From: Mucilaginibacter mali
GTDB lineage: Bacteria; Bacteroidota; Bacteroidia; Sphingobacteriales; Sphingobacteriaceae
Direction: 5' to 3'
Length of the DNA: 64,000 nucleotides
NCBI RefSeq assembly: GCF_013283875.1
Contig: NZ_CP054139.1
Span: 3,658,001 to 3,722,000 of the forward strand
Shown: one piece after another, positions 33,154 to 43,900 of the stretch
Position numbering within the stretch: position 1 is the stretch's first letter
Layout: the number at the start of each line of letters is the position of its first letter
Translations under genes and position numbers: made by a program
Notes under the pieces: generated by a model
Seen by the model: the letters and a program-made list of their open reading frames with translations, nothing else
Told to the model about the DNA's origin: nothing
Databases searched by the model: none

Positions 33154-33645
33154 ATGAACAACGATTTGCTATTTGATTTTAATGTTGACAAAACAGCCAA
33201 AATGGTTTACATCACCAGGGAGTTTAACGCCGGGCAATCTTTAGTATGGGATGCCTTTACCAAAGCCGACCTACTGGACCAATGGGGAGCACCCGCCCCT
33301 ATGCGCGCCAAAACTAAATATATGGATTTTAAAGTAGGTGGCAGGCGCTTTTACGCGATGATAAGCCCCGACGGGCAGGAGCGCTGGGCGGTGCAGGAGT
33401 ATACATCCATTACCCCAAAAACTAATTTTAAAATGTACAACGCGTTTTCGGACAAAGACGAAAACCGCGAACTGCCTGGCTCTGAATGGGATTACAATTT
33501 CAGCGAGCAAAACGGCATTACCAAAGTGGATATTACCATTTATAACGAATCGTTTGAGCGGTTGGAAAAACTATTAGAGGGCTTCAAGATTGGCTTCACC
33601 ATGACCTTGAAGAACCTGGAGGAGTTGTTGGCTACCTTATCATAG
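33154..33645 (+). CDS. SRPBCC/AHSA1-domain protein
   Basis: 163 residues of the START-like SRPBCC fold, AHSA1 (activator of Hsp90 ATPase homologue 1-like) group: YITREFNAGQSLVWDAFTKA near residues 18-38, DLLDQWGAPAPM, FKVGGRRFYAMISPDG, and a C-terminal amphipathic helix (LEKLLEGFKIGFTMTLKNLE). The fold makes a hydrophobic pocket for a small ligand; no catalytic residue is known for the group. The pairing of ArsR with an AHSA1-like gene is very common in bacteria, and suggests that the two answer to the same signal. It lies 39 bases after the ArsR gene. Confidence 0.9.
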   Translation: MNNDLLFDFNVDKTAKMVYITREFNAGQSLVWDAFTKADLLDQWGAPAPMRAKTKYMDFKVGGRRFYAMISPDGQERWAVQEYTSITPKTNFKMYNAFSDKDENRELPGSEWDYNFSEQNGITKVDITIYNESFERLEKLLEGFKIGFTMTLKNLEELLATLS

Positions 33646-33689
33646 AAAATACTAACACAAAAATTTACAAACACTTTTAAATAAAAATT

Positions 33690-34124
33690 ATGAGAGCAAT
33701 TCACCCATGGATCAACTTCAACGGCAATGCCGAAGAAGCTTTTACCTTTTACAAATCAGTTTTTGGCGGCGAGTTCACAAAAGTCATCCGTTTTAAAGAC
33801 CTGGCAAGTGCCGACTTCCAGGTTCCGGAAAACGAAGCCAACAAAATAATGCACATCGCCCTGCCTATCGGCAAGCACACCATGCTAATGGCCAATGATG
33901 TGCCTGAATTTATGGGCAGGGTAAACGAAAACGAAAACCGATCTAAAATAGTGGTCAGTGCCGAAAGCAAGGAAGAGGCTGATCAGGTATTTAATGGCTT
34001 ATCGGCAGGTGGGGACATTGAAGGCCCTATTGGCGAGGGACCCTGGGGTACTTATGCAGGTATGTTCAGGGACAAGTATGGCATTGAATGGATAGTGGAA
34101 TTTGACCCAAATTACAACGGGTAA
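33690..34124 (+). CDS. VOC-fold protein, PhnB/glyoxalase-like
   Basis: 144 residues with the opening AIHPWINFNGNAEEAFTFYK and SVFGGEFTKVIRFKD, typical of the PhnB-like (3-demethylubiquinone methyltransferase-like) branch of the vicinal oxygen chelate superfamily. Two beta-alpha-beta-beta-beta units are visible, ending GTYAGMFRDKYGIEWIVEFD. Whether it binds metal or acts as an enzyme is unknown; PhnB-like proteins often have no proven reaction. Last gene of the ArsR unit, ending before a long terminator hairpin. Confidence 0.9.
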   Translation: MRAIHPWINFNGNAEEAFTFYKSVFGGEFTKVIRFKDLASADFQVPENEANKIMHIALPIGKHTMLMANDVPEFMGRVNENENRSKIVVSAESKEEADQVFNGLSAGGDIEGPIGEGPWGTYAGMFRDKYGIEWIVEFDPNYNG

Positions 34125-34162
34125 ACTTAATTGAAGAAGAAGCGGGCACTTACATATTGCCT

Positions 34163-34226
34163 TGCCATACTATCAATAAAAACGCTACTTGATAACAGGA
34201 GTGGCGTTTTTATTGATAGCATGGCA
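34163..34226. terminator. Long bidirectional terminator hairpin between convergent genes
   Basis: Two arms of 27 bases (34163-34189 and 34200-34226) pair at 25 positions. Each arm contains AATAAAAACGC or its complement GCGTTTTTATT, giving T-rich stretches on both strands. It separates the VOC gene (plus) from the sulfatase gene (minus). Mispairs are an A/C and a T/G wobble. Confidence 0.88.
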
Positions 34227-34303
34227 GCAATGTCAAATTTGTTTACCGCATAGATAGTACACGGTGCATGCCGTACATTTGGGAAGGCGAAGCTCCCGTT
34301 TCA

Positions 34304-35860
34304 TTACCTTAATTTCGCCTGCAACAGCTGATCTAATTCCCTAACCTTTTCAGGGTATTTCCGCGCAAGGTTGTTTCTTTCGGCCGGGTCGGTTTTTAAA
34401 TTAAATAGTTGGGGGTCTCTGCTGTTCCCTGTTTCAATATTTACCAGCTTATCTAATGCCGGACCATTACCGGGGGGAATATATTTCCAATCGCCTTTTA
34501 CAATAGCGAGTTTGTCTTTGGTGTTACCTTCTATCAGTAATGCCCGCCCGCTCTTGTTTCTTCCCAGCAGCGCGTCCAAATGATTCTCACTATCGACAGC
34601 TTCATTACGCGGAACGGCCTGATCAAACATCGCGGCGAACGATGCCAGCAGATCTACCTGGCTAAACATCGCATCGGAAACACCTGATTTTAACTTCCCG
34701 GGCCAACTCACAATAAAAGGCAACCTGGTCCCGCCTTCCAATAAGCTATACTTGCCTCCGCGAAGTCCGCCTAACTGCTCTCCGTGGTAACTTTCGGAAG
34801 CGCCGTCAAGATAACCATCATTCAGCACCGGTCCGTTATCGCTGCTTATAATAATTAGTGTATTTTGTTCTAACTTATTTTCCCTTAGGTATTTAACAAT
34901 TTGTCCAACGGCCCAGTCAAGTTGCAGTATGGCATCACCACGATACCCAAGGCCACTTTTACCCTTAAACTGCGTGGCCGGCATACGCGGAACATGGGGT
35001 TCGATTGCATTATAACATAATAAAAAAGGTTGCTTTTTATGCGATTTGATCACCTCGCCAGCCTTATCTACAAAAGTGTAAGTAAGTTCTTCGTCAACCC
35101 AGCGCGCTTTGTATCCACCCGACATAAAACCGATCCTGCCGATACCGTTAACAATTGTATTGTTATGGCCCTGATTAGGATCGGCTTTTACTTTCAAAAG
35201 CTCGGGGTTTTCTTTCCCTGTCGGATCATTGCCAACCTTTTTGCGATAATTTACCAGTATCCTGTCGTTAGTATCGGAAGCGATCACGTAATGGTTCTCC
35301 AAAAAAACGGTCGGCACGCGGTCAGCCGTCGCGGGGAAGATAAATGAGTAGTCGAAGCCAACCTCGTTGGGGCCTGGCTTTATTTCGCCATTCCAATTTT
35401 TGTTAACGCTATCACCTAAGCCAAGATGCCATTTGCCAACCAACGCGGTATAATATCCTGCTTTTTTAAACACTTTAGGCAAGGTGATATGGTTGGCGGG
35501 AATGATGAGTTTTGCGTCGCCGGGTAATATGCCGGTACCGGTTTGGCGCCATGGGTAAATACCCGTCATGAGTGCAAACCGGGAAGGAGTGCATGTTGGC
35601 GAAGTTGAATGGGCATTTGTAAACCTGATCCCACTCTTAGCTACAGCGTCAATATTAGGTGTCTTTATTATTTTCGATCCGTAGCAACTTAGATCTCCAT
35701 AACCCAGATCATCGGCGTAAATAATAACAACGTTAGGCTTTTGCTGGCTAAATACAGAAAGGGCATTTAAGAAAAGAACACCTGCTATAAAACCCAGCTT
35801 TGGGAATTTAAAGCCAAATACCGCTGAACCTGCTTTTCTCATAATTTCAAGTTTATTCAT
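34304..35860 (-). CDS. Sulfatase (formylglycine-dependent, type I arylsulfatase family)
   Basis: About 518 residues from the ATG at 35860; earlier in-frame starts would overlap the upstream gene. Signal peptide (LGFIAGVLFLNALSVFSQ). The metal site starts PNVVIIYADDLGYGDLSCYG, and the sulfatase signature CTPSRFALMTGIYPW has its Cys near residue 90, the residue turned into formylglycine by a maturase (not in this window). Further sites: GKWHLGLGD, and SDNGPVLNDGYLDG. It would remove sulfate esters from sugars in the periplasm. Last gene of the minus-strand glycosidase operon, after a GH95-like gene. The exact substrate class (S1 subfamily) cannot be set by eye. Confidence 0.95.
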   Translation of the reverse strand: MNKLEIMRKAGSAVFGFKFPKLGFIAGVLFLNALSVFSQQKPNVVIIYADDLGYGDLSCYGSKIIKTPNIDAVAKSGIRFTNAHSTSPTCTPSRFALMTGIYPWRQTGTGILPGDAKLIIPANHITLPKVFKKAGYYTALVGKWHLGLGDSVNKNWNGEIKPGPNEVGFDYSFIFPATADRVPTVFLENHYVIASDTNDRILVNYRKKVGNDPTGKENPELLKVKADPNQGHNNTIVNGIGRIGFMSGGYKARWVDEELTYTFVDKAGEVIKSHKKQPFLLCYNAIEPHVPRMPATQFKGKSGLGYRGDAILQLDWAVGQIVKYLRENKLEQNTLIIISSDNGPVLNDGYLDGASESYHGEQLGGLRGGKYSLLEGGTRLPFIVSWPGKLKSGVSDAMFSQVDLLASFAAMFDQAVPRNEAVDSENHLDALLGRNKSGRALLIEGNTKDKLAIVKGDWKYIPPGNGPALDKLVNIETGNSRDPQLFNLKTDPAERNNLARKYPEKVRELDQLLQAKLR

Positions 35861-35897
35861 TAAGTCTACCCGAGGTAAAAACGCTATGGGCATTCGC

Positions 35898-38138
35898 CTA
35901 CCCTTTGGCAACAAAAACTAATTTTTGCCTGGCTTTGGTGTTAACGCTAACTATATTGTTTTGTGGTTTAAGTTTTTTACCAGCCAGTGTAAAAGCCCCT
36001 TTTGGCAATTTGATATTTAGCCTCCCCCCCTTCTCTGCCACAACCCGTACATACATCGCTTTACCATTTTTATAGGTTGCGCTCACTAAAAACGCGCCTT
36101 CCGCGCGGAGATTCTTGAAAGAACAATTACTCCAGTTGCCGGGTATCGATGGAAATACCTCAATGTATCCGCCCCGACTTTGTAGCAGTAACTCATTCAC
36201 GCCCTGCGCAAAAGCAAAGTTCCCTTCTAAAGTAAAAGGCCGATAAGTGAACCCGGAGTACTGTCCACCTTTTTGATCGCCGTTTAGATGGAAACTGTTT
36301 GCAGAGCAGAAATTTGAAGCGAAGATCTGCAACTGTTTGATCGCCTTATCGGCTTCATAAGCCCTTGCATATAAACAGGCCATCCAACTGAAGGAATATC
36401 CGCACCATCCCTTTGTCCCCTTTGCTTCCAATTGTTTAAAGGAGTTAATTATCCGGATTTTATCTTCAGGTCTGTTCACGTCGAGCAGGGCCAAAGGGTA
36501 AATGGCCATATAGGGCGACATATGTCGGTGCGATGAGGTTAAGTTTTGCCCCGGCGCGACGGCAAATCCCGTTTCATTGGTTTCAAAATCAGGCAGTTGC
36601 GACAAGATGGTTAGCCAATGTTCCTGCCCGGCTTTGTCGCCTTTAACCTGGCTTACCTCGGCAGCTGCTTTGAACAGGAACTTGGCTAAACCCAAGTCAA
36701 AATTGCTCCACTCTTTAAACCAGGCAGTAATAGCGTTGTCATTATATTCGGGACTGGAGCTTAGCGGCAACTTGCGTACACCATTTTGCAAAAAGGTGAT
36801 CCCTTCTAAAAACTTAGCGGATTGGGTAATATATGGATAGGCCTGTTCTTTAAAAAATTGCGGATCCATGGAATACTTCCATTGCCAGTAAAAATGCTGC
36901 GCGCACCAGGCGCCTACCGTTGGCGATTGCGAATACTGGATCCAGCCGCCCATGGGGTAACCACTCAGGGTAACCACACCGGGTATATTAATGCCATCAA
37001 CACCAAAGTAGGCTTTTGTGTATTTTTCGCTCTCCCCTTTTACCTTCCAAAGCCAGTCGGTAAACGTTTTCCCCTCGGCCAGGTGGTTTGATGTATAGGT
37101 TGGCCAATAGCTTAACTGCGTGTTCAGATCGTTGTGGAAATCGCCTTTCCACGGGGGCAAACTCGCGTTATCAGCCGTCCAAACAGCTTGTAAGGTAATA
37201 GCGGGCGCGCCTTTCCGGGCTACCGACCCTAATTTATACTGTTCAAGATAATACTGCCGCTGCACCAATTCATCGGGAATAGAAATAGAAGATTTGTTCC
37301 AAAATTCAGCCCACCATTTAACGTGGCTGTCCCAACCGGTTGGTTCCTTTGCCTTTTCCGATATAGCCGGAATATCTGCCGGGGCATCCTTGGTAACCGT
37401 CCACAAGCCGATCAGTTTGTTTCCCATCTTTGTCCAGCGGATCAGTATTTCGTAAAAATGGCCATCGTAAACCGGTTGCCGGTAGCGGATGGTATTGGCG
37501 GTTTTGATAACCTCCCCTTTGGCATAACCTAATTTCTGCAGGCCCTGGCCCGCGTGGGTATTATCATTGGTTGCCTTTTCGTTCCCAGCATAGTTATGTA
37601 CGATCAGTTCGGGTAAAACATCCGTGTCCTTCAAGTTTTCGAAACCAAAAAAGCCCTGGTTTTTTGTAGCATGGATATAACAGTTAAACACCACGCCACT
37701 TTCAAACTTCACGGTATTTAAGGCCGTTTTTATGTCTAATACGTTCGAGATTACCTTACCTAAACGGCTAATATTAAACTCGATGGCGCCTGCAGGCAAT
37801 TTGGTTGGATAGGGCTTGGTATCATAAGGTGCATCTAAAGTTTGCTGCACAATGCCATACTCCTTTTTATCAACCTGCTGCTGCACCCACTTAAAATTGT
37901 AACGGTTCAGATCGGGCATGGCCTGACGTTCGTCCCAAAGGTCGGCCCTGTCTAACGATAAACGCAGCTTATCACCTTTACCCCAGATCAGCGCGCCCAA
38001 CATGCCGTTACCCAGGGGCATCGCCTCATCCCACCTGCCGGCCAACTGGTTAAAACGCAGGTTGTACGCGGACAGGTGCTGCCCGAAACCAATTTGATAA
38101 ACAAAGCTAAAAAGCAGAATGGCGATTATCTTTTTCAA
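35898..38138 (-). CDS. GH95-like glycoside hydrolase (alpha-L-fucosidase/galactosidase type)
   Basis: 746 residues with signal peptide (MKKIIAILLFSFVYQIGFGQ). The N-terminal domain (AGRWDEAMPLGNGMLGALIW, LRLSLDRADLWDERQAMPD) and the (alpha/alpha)6 barrel (FHNDLNTQLSYWPTYTSNHL, PLSSSPEYNDNAITAW) match the GH95-like fold, whose members cleave terminal fucose or galactose. Because the N-terminal motif differs from typical GH95 (no LNEDTLWSG), it may be a distant subgroup. The start is TTG at 38138: it is the only start that keeps the signal peptide. It lies 27 bases after the M60 peptidase gene in the same operon. Confidence 0.8.
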   Translation of the reverse strand: MKKIIAILLFSFVYQIGFGQHLSAYNLRFNQLAGRWDEAMPLGNGMLGALIWGKGDKLRLSLDRADLWDERQAMPDLNRYNFKWVQQQVDKKEYGIVQQTLDAPYDTKPYPTKLPAGAIEFNISRLGKVISNVLDIKTALNTVKFESGVVFNCYIHATKNQGFFGFENLKDTDVLPELIVHNYAGNEKATNDNTHAGQGLQKLGYAKGEVIKTANTIRYRQPVYDGHFYEILIRWTKMGNKLIGLWTVTKDAPADIPAISEKAKEPTGWDSHVKWWAEFWNKSSISIPDELVQRQYYLEQYKLGSVARKGAPAITLQAVWTADNASLPPWKGDFHNDLNTQLSYWPTYTSNHLAEGKTFTDWLWKVKGESEKYTKAYFGVDGINIPGVVTLSGYPMGGWIQYSQSPTVGAWCAQHFYWQWKYSMDPQFFKEQAYPYITQSAKFLEGITFLQNGVRKLPLSSSPEYNDNAITAWFKEWSNFDLGLAKFLFKAAAEVSQVKGDKAGQEHWLTILSQLPDFETNETGFAVAPGQNLTSSHRHMSPYMAIYPLALLDVNRPEDKIRIINSFKQLEAKGTKGWCGYSFSWMACLYARAYEADKAIKQLQIFASNFCSANSFHLNGDQKGGQYSGFTYRPFTLEGNFAFAQGVNELLLQSRGGYIEVFPSIPGNWSNCSFKNLRAEGAFLVSATYKNGKAMYVRVVAEKGGRLNIKLPKGAFTLAGKKLKPQNNIVSVNTKARQKLVFVAKG

Positions 38139-38165
38139 GTGAACAATGATCTTATCGAAACAAAT

Positions 38166-39674
38166 TTAGTTTTGCGGCGGGAAATTGTAAGGCATCCACC
38201 CTTCGTAAACGGATAACTCTTTTTGTGTACGCTCGCTAACCGGGATACCCCATTTGATGAAGAATGGCGCCAGGTTTCTTTTAATGACCTTTGAGAAAGT
38301 AGCTACGAACAGATCGGGCTTTTGGCTCTCTGGCGTCCGGATATCCTCTGTCGCGAATTTTTGGTACTCTCTAAAAAAGGCTTTAAAACTTTCCCAGCCA
38401 AACGATTCGTGGATCTGCCTGAACATGATGAGACCTAAGAACGGATCCTTTTTCCATTTCTCGTAATCGGCGCCCTCTGCAAAGTACTTCTTCATCGATT
38501 TTTGGGTATTCTCTGATGAGATGGCCGAATGCGCGTCATCCCGTCCGCCCAATAACCTGTCGAACATATACAGGGAAAAGAAGTTATTGCTTACCTCCGT
38601 CGATCCGCCAAAAACCCAATCCAGGTTTTGCATATTATGGCCCAGTTCATGAAAAAAGCCCCAGTTTGCGCCCCCCTTGCTGGGTTTCATCAATACGGCC
38701 GGATTCGCGGCCACATCGATACTTGAAGTACTGCTGCTCGGGCTATGATAGGTCATAAATGGATAACCGCTATGCATAGCCCCTGCGCTGATCTGCGCAT
38801 CAACTACCATCCTTTGCGCCCGGTAAAATGGCATTTTTATCTGCGCAAGGTCCATCTCGCCACCAACTATCAGATCCCATAGTTTCATTACTTCGGCCGG
38901 GTGATCTACCTGTTGCAGGTCTTCGTTAGCAAGGGTGATGATCATATTTGCCGAAGCCAGTTCGCCCCATGGCGCTTTATTATTTAATAATTGCGCTTTC
39001 CATTCCTCGTCGGTGGTTTTGCCTAAAACAAATAGTGGCGCGGCAACAGCATGGCTAATGGCGACATCGCCCTCCCAACTTGCTTCCCTTGGCGGATAGG
39101 TGATGTAAATTAAACCGCCAAATGGCGACGCGACCCTATTTTTACCTTTTGACAACTCCTGTACTTTAGTAATGATGGGCATCCTGCTCCATGGCCGCTC
39201 ATTTGCATCCCTGCTATTCAGGCGATCGGAATGCGCGCCGATCTGTACTTTTAAATACCGGGTATCGATACCGGCAGGGACATCGATCTCAACATATTCG
39301 CCCGGAACGGCATACAAACCTGTGCTGTACAAAATATTGGCCCAGTTACCCGAATAACGCATACGGCTAACAATGGGCACCAGGCTATCCACTATCTTTT
39401 GGTGTTTGATATTAATGGTGCGTTTGGTGAATTGGAAGCCCTCTTTTACGGCGCCCGGAAAATAGGCCGCCGATGGATGAGCGCTTACTTTTTTATAATC
39501 TTTAATGGCTAAATTGGTTTCGCACCACTGAGTGATCTGCCTTTTGAAAGCGGTATCTTTTGCCGCTAATTTGTTTTTCGGGCCGATAATTACCGTCGCC
39601 GGGTTCTTTTCGGCCTCCTGCGCGAAAGTGGTTAAGGATAGCGCTACTAATGCAATGGTTATCAGTTTTTTCAT
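38166..39674 (-). CDS. M60-family zinc metallopeptidase (mucinase-type), copy 1
   Basis: 502 residues with signal peptide (LITIALVALSLTTFAQ). The zinc site HELGHNMQ (gluzincin HExxH) is followed by a Glu in GGSTEVSNNFFSL, as in the M60 (PF13402) group that includes the Bacteroides mucin-type O-glycoprotein peptidase BT4244. Upstream there is a beta-rich domain (VPGEYVEIDVPAGIDTRYL, LKVQIGAHSDRLNSRD) typical of M60 proteins. No lipobox, so probably periplasmic or secreted, in contrast to copy 2 (51102-53039). It sits between GH95-like and GH27 genes, which suggests joint attack on glycoproteins. Confidence 0.9.
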   Translation of the reverse strand: MKKLITIALVALSLTTFAQEAEKNPATVIIGPKNKLAAKDTAFKRQITQWCETNLAIKDYKKVSAHPSAAYFPGAVKEGFQFTKRTINIKHQKIVDSLVPIVSRMRYSGNWANILYSTGLYAVPGEYVEIDVPAGIDTRYLKVQIGAHSDRLNSRDANERPWSRMPIITKVQELSKGKNRVASPFGGLIYITYPPREASWEGDVAISHAVAAPLFVLGKTTDEEWKAQLLNNKAPWGELASANMIITLANEDLQQVDHPAEVMKLWDLIVGGEMDLAQIKMPFYRAQRMVVDAQISAGAMHSGYPFMTYHSPSSSTSSIDVAANPAVLMKPSKGGANWGFFHELGHNMQNLDWVFGGSTEVSNNFFSLYMFDRLLGGRDDAHSAISSENTQKSMKKYFAEGADYEKWKKDPFLGLIMFRQIHESFGWESFKAFFREYQKFATEDIRTPESQKPDLFVATFSKVIKRNLAPFFIKWGIPVSERTQKELSVYEGWMPYNFPPQN

Positions 39675-39705
39675 TGGTGTTTTTGATAGGTATGTGATTG
39701 ATGTT

Positions 39706-40914
39706 TTATACTTTTTTTAACCGGAATACCTTTGTTTCATGTGAGGTGATATCGCCGGTCCATTTATTAGCTTTACCGGTAACCTTATGCTGCCACAAGT
39801 CCTTAATTTCATATTTATCCGGCAGGCCCAGATCGGCAAAATTTATTTTCGTGGCTTGTGTGATGCCGGATTTATTCAGGACGGCTATCGCAAAATCGCC
39901 ATTCGCCAGTGGGCGTACAAAGACATCCCACACATCAGTTTTAATTTTTCTTTCGGCCTGTTTACCCAGGGCATCCTGGTTTAGGGCAATAACTTCTGTA
40001 TTGGTGAATATGGTTTTAGCATCTTCATCCATTTTGCGGATATCGCAGCTGGCATAAAGCGGCGAATTAAGTATACAATACAAGCTCATCTGGCTGCGGT
40101 ATTCAGCCTGGCTACACCCTTTACCATTGAAAGCGGATGACGGCCCTTTTAAGCCATGCAAACCAACCACCAGCATATCCCCGTCATTCCATCTGCCCGG
40201 GCCAGAGAATTTTGCCAGTCCCGCCATTTTATCCACTACGTTATAAATTCCTACACCGCCTTTCCCTTCGGTATCCATCCATTTATCCCTGATATCATAA
40301 GTTGTCCGCCAGCTTTGTCCGCCAACTTCGCTCCCCCAGTTCCAGGGCTCGCGGGGTCCCCATTCGCATATCCCAAAAACAATATCCCGGCCCGATTTGC
40401 GCAGCGCCGAAGCCATTTTACCGTATCGTTGTTTTGCCGTGGCTACATCTTCGGGCGCGTTGCAATAATCATATTTTAAATAATCGATACCCCATTTGGC
40501 AAATGTCCGGGCGTCCTGTTCTTCAAAATTTAAGCTTGCCGTATATTGCCCGCAGGTTAAAGGGGCCGCATCCGAATAGATGCCCAATTTTATCCCCTTG
40601 CTGTGCACATAATCGGCCAGTGCCTTTATACCCGATGGAAATTTTTTAGCATCGGGTATGATATTGTTTTTATTATCCCGGCCGCCCTGCCATCCATCAT
40701 CAATAAATATGTAATTGAAACCCGCCTTTACCATCCCGCTGTTAACCATGGCGTCGGCAATTTCTTTTACGCCGGTTTCGTTCACATTCACTTCCATTAA
40801 ATTCCAGCTCATCCAGCCCATTGGTGGTGTGGGCGCTAGTTTCACTTCCTGTGCAAAGGCCGTTATGCCGGTAACGAGCAAAGTGGCAAACAGGTTTAAT
40901 TTTAGATATTTCAT
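39706..40914 (-). CDS. GH27 alpha-galactosidase
   Basis: 402 residues with signal peptide (LFATLLVTGITAFAQ). Clear GH27 features: start TPPMGWMSWN, IFIDDGWQGGRDNKNN, the nucleophile Asp in DYLKYDYCNAPE (about residue 145), and the acid/base Asp near 245 in GPGRWNDGDMLVVG. A C-terminal beta-sandwich follows (WDVFVRPLANGDFAIAVLNK). It would remove alpha-1,3 or alpha-1,6-linked galactose from oligosaccharides. GH27 also includes alpha-N-acetylgalactosaminidases; the residue pattern by eye does not separate the two. Part of the minus-strand operon led by GH31. Confidence 0.94.
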   Translation of the reverse strand: MKYLKLNLFATLLVTGITAFAQEVKLAPTPPMGWMSWNLMEVNVNETGVKEIADAMVNSGMVKAGFNYIFIDDGWQGGRDNKNNIIPDAKKFPSGIKALADYVHSKGIKLGIYSDAAPLTCGQYTASLNFEEQDARTFAKWGIDYLKYDYCNAPEDVATAKQRYGKMASALRKSGRDIVFGICEWGPREPWNWGSEVGGQSWRTTYDIRDKWMDTEGKGGVGIYNVVDKMAGLAKFSGPGRWNDGDMLVVGLHGLKGPSSAFNGKGCSQAEYRSQMSLYCILNSPLYASCDIRKMDEDAKTIFTNTEVIALNQDALGKQAERKIKTDVWDVFVRPLANGDFAIAVLNKSGITQATKINFADLGLPDKYEIKDLWQHKVTGKANKWTGDITSHETKVFRLKKV

Positions 40915-40928
40915 CCTGGTACCCGTGT

Positions 40929-43900
40929 TTATTTAACTGGCCTGATATAATAGCTATAACTATAATCCTTAAATGGAATTTGATACTGGATCAGTGGCAT
41001 CGAACCCCAGCTATCTATCCCCTGCACGCCTAATTGCTGCAGATCCATGTGTACAAAGATCTGATTGCGTTTTACCAGTTCACCGGAGTGGTATTGCTTT
41101 TTGGTGGCTTCGGGATCCAGATCTTCAACCGCATAAGGCAATGCGCTGAAACTTAATAACTGATCGGTAAACTCAAAGCGCAGGCCTTTGCCTGCTTTGT
41201 TAGTGAACGCTACCCAGCGTACATCCGTTTTATTTCCGCTCTCCTGCGGGCGGGCGTAAGCGAAATACTGCGCATCAACAGTAGAGATGTAATTACCGAT
41301 CAACGAGGCTGTTTTCCTGTCGGCATAGTTTTCTCCCGGGCCGCGGCCATACCATTGAATGTTGCTGTAGTTTTTATCCAGTTGCAGATCGTTACCGATA
41401 CGCATCAGGCTTTTATAGTTGCCGCTAAGGGCTTTAAACTGGTTTTCTACCTTGATGGTACCATCTGCCAGTATGGTATAAGTTTGTATGGTTTTCTCCT
41501 CGCCCTTTAATAAACTGGCGGTTACGGTAAGCTGAACTGTATTCGGTGTGGAAGAAACTGTTGTCTGGATGTTGTTGGCCGCATCATCATATACATTACG
41601 CCACATCCTTAATTTGGTGTTTAAACCTGCGCCAATATCGTTATCGGTCGGTGCGCGGTAAAAACCGGGCTTCGGTCCCGAAACTAACAGTTCCTGTCCT
41701 TTTGAAATATAGCTGATGAGGGTTCCCTTTGCCAGGTCGAAGGTCGCGGTAAAGTCGGTTCCTTTTATAATAGCCTTTCCATCCGTTTGGGTCAGGTTCA
41801 ATGCCTTTTTAACTTCGGCATAATTACTCCCTTTGGGCACCCCGGCTAAAGCAATTTGCTCGTAAGCAATGTCATAGCCTTTCTCTAAAAATGGTTCAGG
41901 CGTTTTTAAGCGATAGTATACGTTTAAGAAATACTCCTTACCATCGGTATAATTTGTTTTAAAAGGCAGTGTAATTGTTTTTGTTGTGCGCGGCGCGATA
42001 TCCAGATCGGGTACTACGCCGCTTTGAATAACTTTTCCATTTTCCACTACTTCCCAGTTCAATTGCATATTGCTGATATCCCTAAAGAAATAGCTGTTAT
42101 TTACGTTGACCTGGTTGGCGCCGTTAAATGTGGTTTTAATGTATTGCTGAACTTTTTTTAGCTCTACAGCCATCGGCGTCATCCTGCGGTAGGCGGTAAC
42201 CACACCTTTTACACAGAAGTTATTATCGCTGAAATTATCATCTACCGGGCCACTCAAAGGAAAATCGCCACCGTAAGCCATAATGCGCTTACCGTTTTTA
42301 ACGGTATCTATCGATTGGTCTATCCATTCCCAAACAAAACCACCTTGCAATTTGGGGTTGTTCTCAATGGCATCCCAATATTCTTTAAAGTTACCTAAGC
42401 TGTTGCCCATAATATGCGCATATTCGCTCATGATAAACGGACGAGTGCTTTTAGAAACAGAATACCGGGGCAGGTAGTTGGGAGATGGATATTGCGGAAC
42501 GATCATATCGGTATTGAAATCGTTTTCCGCCCGCTCATACTGTACCGGGCGACTGTCGGTTTTCTTCAACCACTCGTAAGCTTCGTAAAAGTTTACGCCG
42601 TTGCCTGCTTCGTTCCCTAAGCTCCAGGTAACTACGGCTGGGTGGTTTTTATCGCGTTCATACATCCGCTGCACACGCGCCAAATGCGGGGCCTGCCATG
42701 CTTTATCGTTAGCAAAGGTGGTTTCTAAACTATAATAACGGCCGTGGCTTTCGATATTTGCCTCGTCTATCACATACAAACCATATTCGTCGCAAAGCTG
42801 CATCCAGTAAGGATCGGGCGGATAGTGCGAGTGGCGAACGGCATTGATGTTCAGTTTTTTCATCATCTCCATATCCTTTTCCATATCGGCATGGGTTAAG
42901 GTATGCCCCTGGGTGGCATTATGCTCGTGCCGGTTTACCCCTTTCAGGAAAACGCGTTTTCCGTTCACCAAAAAATCGCTCCCTTTTATCTCAATCGACC
43001 GGAAACCGATGCGCTGCGGAACAACTTCGAGCACTTTTTCATTCTTATCCTTCAGTGTGATATAAAGTGTATACAGATAGGGTATTTCCGCGCTCCAGTT
43101 TTTTACGTTATCTATCTGCGCGTTAAATGATATATTTTGATGATAATTGCCCAAAACCGTAGCCAGTTTTCCATCCTCTTTCCATACGCTGTTGTTTTTG
43201 GCATCAACCAAATCAAGCGATACATAAAAGCTATCAGGTTTACTATGGTTGGTTCGTTGATCTATACGGTAGTTATCAACTTTTATATCTGCGGTCAGCA
43301 AACCTTTGGTATAAGTTTGATCTAATGTTGCCGTGGTTTTAAAATCGCCTATGTTTAACTTAGGTGTCGAATACAGGTAAACCTCACGCTCGATACCCGA
43401 AATGCGCCACATATCCTGGCATTCCAGGTAACTGCCGTCGCTCCAGCGGTAAACCTGCAAAGCGATCAGGTTTTCTCCCGGTTTAACATATTTGGTAATA
43501 TCAAACTCGGCGGCCAGCTTACTGTCTTCGCTGTAACCTACCTTTTTACCATTCACCCAAATAAAAAATGCCGATTTTACAGCACCCAGACTTATAAAAA
43601 CCTGGCGCCCGTTCCAGTTCTCGGGAATGGTGATCTTTTTCCGGTACGAGCCTACCGGGTCATTATCCGCAGGGATATCAAATGGCGGGGTCATGCGCGC
43701 GCCGGTTAACTGCCGGCCGGCAAACTCGTAGGGCTGGTTTACGTAGATTGGGGTGCCGTAACCGTTGGTTTCCCAATTGGCAGGCACCTTAAAATTATCC
43801 CATTTGCTATCATCGAAATTGGTTTGGAAAAAATCCATTGGCCGTTTGCGCGGGTCTTTTACCCAGTTAAATTTCCATTGGCCGTTAAGCGAAATAAAAT